Source of the DNA: an uncultured Lachnospiraceae bacterium
GTDB taxonomy: Bacteria > Bacillota > Clostridia > Lachnospirales > Lachnospiraceae
DNA: 44,738 nt
NCBI GenBank assembly: GCA_945827805.1
Contig: CALZOU010000006.1
Coordinates: 1-44,738, forward strand
Direction of reading: 5' to 3'
Shown: in pieces, positions 9,550-18,483 of the stretch
How the letters are laid out: each line of letters starts with the position of its first letter
Position numbering within the stretch: the stretch's first letter is position 1
The notes under the pieces: model-generated
Database searches by the model: none
What the model saw: the letters and a program-made list of their open reading frames with translations, nothing else
What the model was told of the DNA's origin: nothing
Translations under genes and position numbers: made by a program

Positions 9550-10905
9550 TTAATCCATACATTTTACCAGTGCATTTTCCATGATCTGCAGTCCTGCTTC
9601 CAACTGCTCATCGGTAATTACCAGTGGAGCCAGGAAACGGATAACATTACCGTACGTACCGGCATTCTCAATGATCAGACCGTTCTTTGCACACTCCTGG
9701 ATCAGATCTGCGGTAAGCTTCGGTGCCGGCTCTTTTGTTGCCTGATCCTTGACCAGTTCCAGACCGATCATACCACCCAGGCCACGGATATCACCAATCA
9801 CCGGATATTTCTTCTGCCATTCCTTATATCTGTCGGTAACAGTTTTTCCAATCTCCAGAGAACGTCCTGCGAGATTATCTCTCTCCATAATTTCTATAGT
9901 CTTTAAGGCCGCAGCACAGGCCAGCGCATTACCACAGAAAGTACCGCCGATAGTTCCTTTTGCCGGTGCCTCCATGATCTCCTCTCTGGCGATGATCGCT
10001 GACAGCGGAACTCCTGCCGCAATAGATTTGGCTGTAGCAATGATATCCGGTTCCACGCCGGCTTCTTTCCAGTATTCAGAAGCGAACATACGGCCTGTAC
10101 GGCAGAAACCGGACTGTACCTCATCAGCTACCAGCATGATACCGTTGTCATCACAGATCTGGCGCACAGCCTTGATCCACTCAATCGGTGCCGGGATAAA
10201 TCCACCTTCGCCCTGCAGCGGTTCCACAACAATGGCTGCGATGGTGTCTGCCGGAGCACACTGCTCAAACACGGCATAAATAGAATCCAGATAATACTGA
10301 CAAGCTTTATCCGCCGGCATACCTTCCGGATTACGATAGTAATACGGGAACTGTGCTCTGTAGATACCATCCGGGAAGGGACCCATGCCTACAGCGTATG
10401 CTTTCTTGGATGTCATGGACATCGTCAGCAGTGTACGGCCATGGAAAGCGCCGGAAAATACGATAATATTATTTCTCTTTGTAAAAGCTTTAGCCACTTT
10501 AACGGCGTTCTCGTCTGCCTCGGCACCACTGTTGGCAAAAAATGCTTTTTTCTTTTCCCCTTTTACCGGAGCAATGGAAGCCAGCTTTTCTGCCAGAGCC
10601 ACATAACCTTCATGGGTAACGATATTGAACATTCCATGGAAGTATTTATCTGCCTGAGCCTTAACTGCTTCCACAACCTCCGGCTGGGAATATCCGATAT
10701 TCAGCACACCGACGCCGCCGACCCAGTCCAGGAATTTGTTGCCGTCCACGTCCTCGATCATGGCACCTTCGCCTTTCTCAATGACTACCGGATAGGCACA
10801 TCCTATTGCTGTGGGTGTGGCTGCCTTCCTTCTTTCGATCATAGCCGCTGCTTTCGGTCCCGGCACGGTCTCTGTGATAATTTTCGGTAAGTCTGTCCTT
10901 AACAT
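9550..10905 (-). CDS. gabT: 4-aminobutyrate aminotransferase-like class III aminotransferase
   Basis: FFANSGAEADENAVKVAKAFTKRNNIIVFSGAFHGRTLLTMSMTSK, EPLQGEGGFIPAP, LVADEVQSGFCRTGRMFASE; start MLRTDLPKIITETVPGPK after AGGAGGAGAAAC. Confidence 0.88.
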   Translation of the reverse strand: MLRTDLPKIITETVPGPKAAAMIERRKAATPTAIGCAYPVVIEKGEGAMIEDVDGNKFLDWVGGVGVLNIGYSQPEVVEAVKAQADKYFHGMFNIVTHEGYVALAEKLASIAPVKGEKKKAFFANSGAEADENAVKVAKAFTKRNNIIVFSGAFHGRTLLTMSMTSKKAYAVGMGPFPDGIYRAQFPYYYRNPEGMPADKACQYYLDSIYAVFEQCAPADTIAAIVVEPLQGEGGFIPAPIEWIKAVRQICDDNGIMLVADEVQSGFCRTGRMFASEYWKEAGVEPDIIATAKSIAAGVPLSAIIAREEIMEAPAKGTIGGTFCGNALACAAALKTIEIMERDNLAGRSLEIGKTVTDRYKEWQKKYPVIGDIRGLGGMIGLELVKDQATKEPAPKLTADLIQECAKNGLIIENAGTYGNVIRFLAPLVITDEQLEAGLQIMENALVKCMD

Positions 10906-10998
10906 ATGTTTCTCCTCCTGATCTGCATCCTCACTCTGTTTCTGAGAAAAGATGCTGTATTCGCGATGATCAATTCGCCCGACAGCGAACTGTCCAAT

Positions 10999-11039
10999 AA
11001 AAAAAGACAAAGAGGCTGTTTTCCAAAAACCTCTTTGTC
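10999..11039 (-). terminator. Intrinsic terminator in the 5' leader of gabT-like gene
   Basis: Minus strand GACAAAGAGG...CCTCTTTGTCTTTTTTT about 100 nt upstream of the ATG. Confidence 0.8.
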
Positions 11040-11112
11040 CTTGTCTGGATAGAGTATCGCACAAGATGAAACAATATACCAGATTCCACCGGCACATATC
11101 TTTTCTCATGTT

Positions 11113-11129
11113 ATGTGCTGACAGCACAT
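11113..11129. promoter_or_regulatory. Candidate operator palindrome between divergent gabT-like and PucR-like genes
   Basis: ATGTGCTG-A-CAGCACAT, 8+1+8 bp perfect palindrome. Confidence 0.55.
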
Positions 11130-11157
11130 TTTTATTTCTCATTTTTCTGCATTTGTC

Positions 11158-11186
11158 TTGTTTTTCTCCTTTATCTTCCATATAAT
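11158..11186 (+). promoter_or_regulatory. Promoter of the PucR-like regulator
   Basis: TTGTTT - 17 nt - TATAAT. Confidence 0.65.
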
Positions 11187-11237
11187 CAGAGAGAAACTAT
11201 GCCACAACAAAACTACCGGCACATACGAGGTGAATTT

Positions 11238-12428
11238 ATGTCTGTACTTCTGCAGGATCTGTACAACGAAACTAAAAATCTCTACGGTCTGAAACTTATT
11301 GCCGGGTCCTCCGGAATGGGAAATGCCGTCAACTGGGTCTACATTGCCGAATCCCTGGCCGGTCCCGGCTATTTAAACGGTGGTGAACTGATCCTGACCA
11401 CCGGTGTACTCTGCCGCGAGGATCCGAACTGGCTTTATAACTTTGTCGAAGGCATGATCCGCGAAAAGACCTGTGGTCTGATCCTGAATACAGGTAAATA
11501 TATACAGCCGGAGCACATTACACAGGAGATTTTATCTCTCTGTGATGCAGTAGGTTTCCCCCTTTTTACCATGCCCTGGGAAACAGCTATAAGTGCCATC
11601 ACCCATGATTATTACGGTCGACTTTTTACTGACAGTCAGCACAGGGAACAGCTTGACCGCACACTGCTGGATCTGATCCATCAGCGCCAGGACAGCTCAC
11701 TGCTCTTGTCCGAGCTGGAGGAGTATGGTTATCCCGTATATCAACCCTACGGCCTGCTCTATATCCATCTTGTAAATCCGGCAGCGGGCCTTCCAGTCTC
11801 TCCTCTTACACAGGCCAATCGGCTTAGTCTGTCCATTGAGCACAAGCTTCGCAGTCTGTCTCTGCAGAGCCATCTTTGTTCCACGGACAGCTACTGCATC
11901 GTTCTGATTCCCCAGCAGGAGCTTCACCGCATGGAGTCTGCAGCACGCGAAATTCGAGATTTTATCTCTTCGCAATATCCTTCTTTACAGTTTTCCATCG
12001 GCATCAGCAGCCGGGCCGCCACCCTGGCGAATCTTCCGCGTGCTTTCTTCCATGCCCGCAGCAGCGCCATGATCGCCCTTGCCCGTGGAAAAGACCTGCT
12101 GTCCTTTGATGACCTGGGCATTTTTCAGATCCTGCTGTCAGTCACCGACAGAGGCATTTTACGAGACTATGCCCGTCGTCATCTGCATGCTGCAGAAGCC
12201 TATGACAGAGAAAATCAGAGCAACTGCACCGAAGTACTCCATCAGTACCTTCTCCACAGCGGCAGCATTCAACGCATTGCCGAAGCCATGTACTGTCATC
12301 GGAATACCATCAATAAAAAGGTACGTGCTCTGAGAGAAAACCTCGGATATGATCTCAGTGATCCCAATGTCCGCTTCGAGCTCATGCTGGCGTTCTGTAT
12401 ACGGGATTATCTGAAGATTTCCCTGTAG
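11238..12428 (+). CDS. PucR/CdaR family transcriptional regulator
   Basis: N-terminal PucR-like domain (MSVLLQDLYNETKNLYGLKLIAGSSGMGNAVNWVYIAE...LILTTG), C-terminal HTH_30-like YLLHSGSIQRIAEAMYCHRNTINKKVRALREN; start placed after GAGG at 11228. Confidence 0.88.
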   Translation: MSVLLQDLYNETKNLYGLKLIAGSSGMGNAVNWVYIAESLAGPGYLNGGELILTTGVLCREDPNWLYNFVEGMIREKTCGLILNTGKYIQPEHITQEILSLCDAVGFPLFTMPWETAISAITHDYYGRLFTDSQHREQLDRTLLDLIHQRQDSSLLLSELEEYGYPVYQPYGLLYIHLVNPAAGLPVSPLTQANRLSLSIEHKLRSLSLQSHLCSTDSYCIVLIPQQELHRMESAAREIRDFISSQYPSLQFSIGISSRAATLANLPRAFFHARSSAMIALARGKDLLSFDDLGIFQILLSVTDRGILRDYARRHLHAAEAYDRENQSNCTEVLHQYLLHSGSIQRIAEAMYCHRNTINKKVRALRENLGYDLSDPNVRFELMLAFCIRDYLKISL

Positions 12429-12527
12429 GCTTCCTGAAGTACATTCCTGCATTGAGTAACTGCAGTTTACATTGTTTCAATATACATATACCGACCTCCC
12501 GTGGGACTCTTTTTCGTCCGTCCTCCA

Positions 12528-13631
12528 TCAATCCAGTATATATTCCTTCAACCGTTCATAGATCTCCTGCTCCGTAGGCGGACACCCCTTCACACAGAAC
12601 TCAAACTTAGCCGTACAGTTCCCCACACCAAGTTTCCCGGTCTTCCCCCGGTATCCCTGACCAATACAGATCTTCTCCTGCAGCATCTCAAGCAATCCCT
12701 CACTTTTCAGCATATCCAGCGCCGGCAGCAGATACCCATAACATGCACTGCAGGAATCCACCTCCTCCACTGCATCTTTCAATTCTACCACCTTTGACGC
12801 ATAAGGAAGATCCAGATCATTCCATACCGTCTTCTCTCCGATAGTACGTATCTCAGCCTGCGCTGCGTCTGCGCAGCCAACTCCCAGTTGAGCACTAAGA
12901 CCAATATAAGACACTTCCTCCACCGGAATATGCAAAAGTCCACAGCAATACGCATCCATCAGCACCGGATCACACCCTGCCATGATGCAGTTTCTGACCA
13001 CCGGATTTCCTCCGTCTTCAAAATCCAGATCTCCGCAGATATGATCCACCACAATAAAATCCTGATGAAGATAGGCATTCAGATGGGCAATCGGTTTATG
13101 CAGGCCACAGGCATGAAAATGGCGTTTTTCTGTATTAGGGATCAATCCTTTCATATTCTTGAGTGCACATGTGATTTTCGTCTGACAATGGCCTTTCAGC
13201 ACCGGTACATTGATCAGAAAATCAATCTGATCGGTCTTGTCACAGACTTTCAAAGCCATTCCGGCGCAATCTCTCTCACTGGCAGTATCCTTCTGCATAT
13301 CCCAGAACTCCACACCATACCTGCTCACCAGCGCATCATATCCGCAGACCTGATAGGCCTCCTCTGTGCGGTCCCCCACCCAGGATCCCTCCAGCATCAC
13401 GATATCCGCAAATCCATTAGCCTGCAGATACTCGATAATACCCGCCACGATCTCCGGGTGTGTCGTGGCTCCCCAGGAAGCCTCCAACGGTGATACAAGG
13501 TTCGGTTTTATACCGATCTTCATTTTTTTATCCGGGATACGTTTTTCAAGCTCGCATTCTTCCAAAAGCCGCACTGTCATCTCCCGATAATTTTCTCCAT
13601 ATATTCTGATAATCTCTTTTTCTTTCATCAT
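12528..13631 (-). CDS. DUF362 domain-containing protein
   Basis: KIGIKPNLVSP, ATTHPEIVAGIIEYLQANGFADIVMLEGSWVG, LINVPVLKGHCQTKITCALKNMKGLIP. Confidence 0.85.
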   Translation of the reverse strand: MMKEKEIIRIYGENYREMTVRLLEECELEKRIPDKKMKIGIKPNLVSPLEASWGATTHPEIVAGIIEYLQANGFADIVMLEGSWVGDRTEEAYQVCGYDALVSRYGVEFWDMQKDTASERDCAGMALKVCDKTDQIDFLINVPVLKGHCQTKITCALKNMKGLIPNTEKRHFHACGLHKPIAHLNAYLHQDFIVVDHICGDLDFEDGGNPVVRNCIMAGCDPVLMDAYCCGLLHIPVEEVSYIGLSAQLGVGCADAAQAEIRTIGEKTVWNDLDLPYASKVVELKDAVEEVDSCSACYGYLLPALDMLKSEGLLEMLQEKICIGQGYRGKTGKLGVGNCTAKFEFCVKGCPPTEQEIYERLKEYILD

Positions 13632-13882
13632 TTTCCATCCTTTGTTCTTTTCAGGGAGCGCAGCAAAGCTCACTCATTAATATCGCCCAAACATCCCCGA
13701 GATATTTTCACATATAATAGCATGACCTTCTCCCGGTATCTCAGGCTATATTCCCGTTTCCTTAATCAATATAACATGTATATCACTTTACAAAAAGGCA
13801 TCTGCATCATTTTTCATGAATATTCTTTCCATTCATTTATCTGTCCATTACCTTCACAAATAAGATAGTTTCTATTTGCAAC

Positions 13883-13948
13883 AAAAAAGAATCGCCAGTA
13901 TGCCCCTGGTTCTGTTATTCGACAGAACCGGGACATATTGACGACTCT
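13883..13948 (-). terminator. Strong intrinsic terminator downstream of glnA
   Basis: Minus strand GAGTCGTCAATATGTCCCGGTTCTGTCGAATAACAGAACCAGGGGCATACTGGCGATTCTTTTTT. Confidence 0.85.
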
Positions 13949-13979
13949 CTATAGTATTTTCAAAAAATTACAGTTTCAT

Positions 13980-16091
13980 TTATACCTCAAAGATCAGATC
14001 ACTGTAAGCCGGCATCGGCCAGTCTTTCTTATCTACAAGCACTTCCATAGCATCTACCGGAGCACGAAGAGCCTCCATAGCCGGCATAACTTCGTCATGA
14101 TATGCTCTTGCAGCGGCTTCCATATCCTCGATAGCTGCAGCTTTGGCAGTAATTACCTCCAGAGCCTCCAGAGCCTTCTGTGCTTCTTTCAGATGACAAT
14201 TGATCTTGCCCAGCAGCTCAGTCTGTACTTCCGGATCCACACCGCAGTTCTTAACGGCAATGATGGAGGAAGCCAGAGATGTTGTATATTTGATCACAGC
14301 AGGGATAATGGTCTTCTTAGCCATATCGATCATGGTCTTAGCCTCGATATTGATGGCTTTTGCATATGTTTCAAACTGAATCTCTGCACGGGATTCCAGC
14401 TCTGCTTTTGTAAATACGCCAAATTTTTCAAACAGCGCAACGGATTTATCTGTAGTCAGCGCCGGGATGGCATCTACCATAGATCTGATGTTCGGCAGCC
14501 CTCTTCTCTCAGCCTCAGCTACCCACTCATCGGTATAGCCGTTGCCGTTGAAGACGATTCTCTGATGCTCGGTGAACCACTTCTTGGTCAGATCACGGGC
14601 AGCCTGCTCGAAATCTTCTGCACCTTCCAGGATATCGCATGCCTCGCTGAAAGCTTCGGCAACGATCGTGTTCAGTACAACGTTCGGGCCGGAGATGGAG
14701 TCTTTGGAGCCAACCATACGGAACTCGAACTTATTGCCGGTGAAGGCGAACGGTGAAGTACGGTTACGGTCTGTAGCATCCTTACGGAAATCCGGAAGTG
14801 TGGATACACCAGTGGTCAGACTCTCACCCTTCAGACTGTGATCTGCAGAACCGGTCTCAATGATCTGATGGAATACGTCATCCAGCTGCTCACCAAGATA
14901 GATGGAGATGATGGCCGGCGGAGCCTCATTGGCACCCAGACGATGATCGTTACCAACATCGGCAGCAGACTCACGAAGCAGATCTGCATGCTCATCTACA
15001 GCCTTCAGGATACAGGCCAGTACCAGCTGGAACTGCAGATTCTCGTGCGGCTTCTTGCCCGGATCCAGCAGATTGATACCGTCATCTGTAGTAATGGACC
15101 AGTTGTTATGTTTACCGGAACCGTTGACACCGGCGAACGGTTTCTCATGCAGCAGGCAGTACAGACCATGCTGACATGCAATTTTCTTCAATGTAGTCAT
15201 AACAATGTGGTTCTGGTCAGCAGCCACATTACACTCTGCGTAGATCGGAGCCAGCTCATGCTGTGCCGGAGCCACCTCATTGTGCTGTGTCTTGGCCGGA
15301 ACACCCAGCTTCCACAGTTCTTCATTGACATCTTTCATGAAAGCGGCAATTCTCTGACGGATCGTACCAAAGTAATGATCCTCCAGCTCCTGGCCCTTCG
15401 GCGGCATTGCACCAAACAATGTACGGCCGGCAAATACCAGGTCCTCTCTCTGTAAATATTTTTCACGGTCAACCAGGAAATACTCCTGCTCCGGCCCAAC
15501 GGATGGAGTGACCTTCTTGGATGTTGTATTGCCAAACAGTCTTAACAGACGCATAGACTCTTTATTGATTGCTTCCATGGAACGAAGCAGCGGAGTTTTC
15601 TGATCCAGAGCCTCGCCCTTGTAGGAACAGAAAGCAGTCGGAATGCACAGGATAGCGCCAGCCGCGTCGTAACGAACGAATGCCGGAGATGTACAATCCC
15701 ATGCGGTATAACCTCTCGCTTCAAATGTAGCACGAAGACCACCGGACGGGAAAGAAGATGCATCCGGTTCACCCTTGATCAGCTCTTTACCGGAAAAGCT
15801 CATCAGAACCTTGCCATTTGACATCGGTGCGGTAATAAAGGAATCATGTTTCTCAGCGGTGACACCTGTCAGCGGCTGGAACCAGTGTGTATAATGGGTT
15901 GCACCTTTTTCGATGGCCCATTCCTTCATCTCATGGGCAATGACATCGGCAACAGCGGGATCCAGATCTCTGCCCTCTTCGATGGTTTTCTTTAATTCTG
16001 CATATACCTTTTTCGGAAGGCGCTCTCTCATGACAGAATCATTGAAGACATTTTCTCCGAAGATTTCGGAAACTTTAACATATTCGCTCAT
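13980..16091 (-). CDS. glnA: Glutamine synthetase type III
   Basis: About 700 aa, [66 protein letters not shown]; start [16 protein letters not shown]. Confidence 0.95.
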   Translation of the reverse strand: MSEYVKVSEIFGENVFNDSVMRERLPKKVYAELKKTIEEGRDLDPAVADVIAHEMKEWAIEKGATHYTHWFQPLTGVTAEKHDSFITAPMSNGKVLMSFSGKELIKGEPDASSFPSGGLRATFEARGYTAWDCTSPAFVRYDAAGAILCIPTAFCSYKGEALDQKTPLLRSMEAINKESMRLLRLFGNTTSKKVTPSVGPEQEYFLVDREKYLQREDLVFAGRTLFGAMPPKGQELEDHYFGTIRQRIAAFMKDVNEELWKLGVPAKTQHNEVAPAQHELAPIYAECNVAADQNHIVMTTLKKIACQHGLYCLLHEKPFAGVNGSGKHNNWSITTDDGINLLDPGKKPHENLQFQLVLACILKAVDEHADLLRESAADVGNDHRLGANEAPPAIISIYLGEQLDDVFHQIIETGSADHSLKGESLTTGVSTLPDFRKDATDRNRTSPFAFTGNKFEFRMVGSKDSISGPNVVLNTIVAEAFSEACDILEGAEDFEQAARDLTKKWFTEHQRIVFNGNGYTDEWVAEAERRGLPNIRSMVDAIPALTTDKSVALFEKFGVFTKAELESRAEIQFETYAKAINIEAKTMIDMAKKTIIPAVIKYTTSLASSIIAVKNCGVDPEVQTELLGKINCHLKEAQKALEALEVITAKAAAIEDMEAAARAYHDEVMPAMEALRAPVDAMEVLVDKKDWPMPAYSDLIFEV

Positions 16092-16215
16092 AATATCCTC
16101 CTTCTTGGAATATCGCTCCGAGCCTTTCGGATGCGACACAGGTTTCCCTGCATCCACTGGATGCACTTTGTGTAAAGATCTCACGTATCTGTTCTGAACA
16201 TTCACGAAGATACTT

Positions 16216-16250
16216 AAAAAAAAGGGCACTCCACTTTAGTGGAACGCCCT
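16216..16250 (-). terminator. Intrinsic terminator in the 5' leader of glnA
   Basis: Minus strand AGGGCGTTCCAC-TAAA-GTGGAGTGCCCTTTTTTTT, 12-bp stem (two G-U) plus T-run. Confidence 0.85.
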
Positions 16251-16287
16251 TGTTCTCTACACCATTGGAAACTATCCAACTGCAATC

Positions 16288-16316
16288 AAAATACAACATT
16301 CTGCACAAAAATGCAA
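16288..16316 (-). promoter_or_regulatory. Candidate glnA promoter
   Basis: Minus strand TTGCAT - 17 nt - TATTTT. Confidence 0.5.
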
Positions 16317-16349
16317 GTATATTTTACATTGTATCTATTTCAGTACAAA

Positions 16350-17213
16350 TCAGGCTTTTCCTACGGATCCGAACAGCTCCATTTTTTCTTTAACACAGGC
16401 AACAATAGCCTCTGCACCCGGTTTCAGCAGCTTACGGGGATCATATCCCTTACCCTGCAGGTCTTTGCCTTCTTCAATATATTTACGGGTTGCCTCGGCA
16501 AATGCCAGCTGGCACTCTGTATTAACGTTGATCTTGGAAACACCCAGATTGATGGCTTTCTTGATCTGATCAGCCGGGATACCTGTACCACCGTGAAGTA
16601 CTAACGGCATATCTCCTGTCTTCTCCTGGATAGCAGCCAGAGTATCAAAGCTTAAACCTGCCCAGTTCTCCGGATATTTACCATGGATGTTACCGATACC
16701 TGCAGCCAGCATATCTACGCCCAGATCTGCGATTCTCTTGCATTCGTCCGGATCAGCGCACTCACCGTTAGATACTACACCGTCCTCTTCGCCGCCGATA
16801 CCGCCTACCTCAGCCTCGATGGACATTCCTTTACCATGAGTCAGAGCTACCAGTTCTTTTGTCTTAGCTACATTCTCCTCGATCGGATAATGAGATCCGT
16901 CAAACATTACAGAAGAGAATCCAGCCTCAACACATTTCAGACAGCCTTCGTAGCTGCCGTGATCAAGATGAAGTGCAACCGGAACAGAAATGTTCATCTC
17001 TTCCAGCATACCGTTTACCATACCGGCTACGGTCTTGTAGCCAACCATATATTTACCGGCGCCCTCAGAAACCTGTAAGATAACCGGAGATTTGCACTCC
17101 TGAGCAGCTGTAAGAATGGCTTTTGCCCATTCCAGATCATTGATGTTAAATGCACCGACAGCATAATGTCCTGCTTTTGCTTTATCAAGCATTGCTTTTG
17201 CAGATACTAACAT
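16350..17213 (-). CDS. fba: Fructose-bisphosphate aldolase class II
   Basis: MLVSAKAMLDKAKAGHYAVGAFNINDLEW, LHLDHGSYE, SIEAEVGGIGGEEDGV, LVLHGGTGIP, GVSKINVNTECQLAF. Confidence 0.93.
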   Translation of the reverse strand: MLVSAKAMLDKAKAGHYAVGAFNINDLEWAKAILTAAQECKSPVILQVSEGAGKYMVGYKTVAGMVNGMLEEMNISVPVALHLDHGSYEGCLKCVEAGFSSVMFDGSHYPIEENVAKTKELVALTHGKGMSIEAEVGGIGGEEDGVVSNGECADPDECKRIADLGVDMLAAGIGNIHGKYPENWAGLSFDTLAAIQEKTGDMPLVLHGGTGIPADQIKKAINLGVSKINVNTECQLAFAEATRKYIEEGKDLQGKGYDPRKLLKPGAEAIVACVKEKMELFGSVGKA

Positions 17214-17299
17214 TGTATACCTCCTTCTATGATCCACATAACGGAAAAACCGTTGGATTACTAATGCTTTTCTTATTATATATCATCTGTCGATAAAAA

Positions 17300-17392
17300 T
17301 AAAGGCAAAACTCAAAATTGCTGTGACTACATGTCTGAGTCTGTTACTGTTCACTGGCAAACCAGTAAACAGCGTTTGAGCCTTGCCTTACA
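17300..17392 (-). terminator. Branched terminator-like inverted repeat downstream of the lipid kinase
   Basis: Minus strand AAGGCAAGGCTCAAACGCTGT ... ACAGCAATTTTGAGTTTTGCCTTTATTTTTAT with a second hairpin in its apical part. Confidence 0.6.
17344..17372. repeat. Copy A of dispersed palindrome TTACTGTTCACTGGCAARCCAGTAAACAG
   Basis: 29-bp sequence shared with 42150..42181 apart from one loop base. Confidence 0.7.
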
Positions 17393-17408
17393 TTATGTCT
17401 ATTTTATT

Positions 17409-18329
17409 TCATCCCAACAGTGGTATGTCTTTCTCCTTCGTGGGTGCCAGGATCAACGGCAGCGCCTGTTTCCGATTCTCGATCACCACGTCTTTCACGC
17501 TTCCGCCAAATTCGCCATCCAGCGTCCAGCTCACCTCTTCCTCGCTTTCCACTGTCAGTTTCTGCGTCTTGAACGTATCGATCAGATTACTGGTATCCTC
17601 CTGACTCATGAGACATCCAACGATTTCTGCCAGTTCCAGTGCATTCTTCGGTGTATGGATCAGTGTCACTTCAAAATAGCCATCATTAAGCTCCACATTC
17701 TTTCCGGTGACATTTTTCATGCCTCCTACGGATTTGGAATTTGTCACCATGCCATAGATAAATTCTCCCTCATATACGTCTACATCGGAGGTAAATTTCA
17801 TTTTATAAGACTTCAGATCAAAGATCTCTTTGGCTCCCTGCAGCACATAGGCCAGATAGCCCATGGAATTTTTCAGCTGCTGATCCGTTGCATAGGATAC
17901 TTCGGTAAACGCACCAAAAGCTGCCACATATACAAAATAATCATCGTTAAAAGTACCGATATCCACATGACGAACTTCTCCGTCAACAATCTGCTGTGCA
18001 GCTATCGTCATATCCCGGGATATCTGAAGGCTGGATGCAAAATCGTTCGTACTGCCTGCAGGAATATACCCGATGGGCACCTTTTTCTCCGCCTCCATAA
18101 ATCCTTCTACTGCTTCATCCATGGTTCCGTCGCCGCCGCAGCATACGATCAGATCTGCCCATGCACAGGCATCTTTTACCTGCCGAACTGCGTCTTTTCT
18201 TTCCTGTGTAGGGTGCACCTGTACTTCAAAACCGCCCTTTACAAACACATCCACCACATCCAGAAGTTTGCTGCGTATGGCTGCTTTTCCGGCATGAGGA
18301 TTAAATACAAAAAACAATTTCTTTTTCAT
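17409..18329 (-). CDS. Diacylglycerol kinase family lipid kinase (YegS/DgkB-like)
   Basis: MKKKLFFVFNPHAGKAAIRSKL, VCCGGDGTMDEAVEGFM, GYIPAGSTNDFASSL. Confidence 0.93.
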   Translation of the reverse strand: MKKKLFFVFNPHAGKAAIRSKLLDVVDVFVKGGFEVQVHPTQERKDAVRQVKDACAWADLIVCCGGDGTMDEAVEGFMEAEKKVPIGYIPAGSTNDFASSLQISRDMTIAAQQIVDGEVRHVDIGTFNDDYFVYVAAFGAFTEVSYATDQQLKNSMGYLAYVLQGAKEIFDLKSYKMKFTSDVDVYEGEFIYGMVTNSKSVGGMKNVTGKNVELNDGYFEVTLIHTPKNALELAEIVGCLMSQEDTSNLIDTFKTQKLTVESEEEVSWTLDGEFGGSVKDVVIENRKQALPLILAPTKEKDIPLLG

Positions 18330-18433
18330 CACTACCCCCATTATTTACATTTGTTTTACGATTTTTATACAGAATATTTCATATACTACACCATTTACCC
18401 TTAGTATTCAACTTATAACCTCTTAAAAGAGTA

Positions 18434-18474
18434 TAAAAAAAGAGTGAACAGAAAAGCTCTGCTCACTCTTTATA
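18434..18474 (-). terminator. Intrinsic terminator downstream of rplQ
   Basis: Minus strand AAAGAGTGAGCAGAGCTTTTCTGTTCACTCTTTTTTT. Confidence 0.85.
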
Positions 18475-18483
18475 ATATTTCAA

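Noticed and set aside
13938-15455. Several plus-strand ORFs opposite glnA
   Set aside because: All lie inside the type III glutamine synthetase coding region without own signals.
17331-18404. 357-aa plus-strand ORF opposite the lipid kinase
   Set aside because: Antisense to a well-supported gene and overlaps a terminator/repeat at its start.
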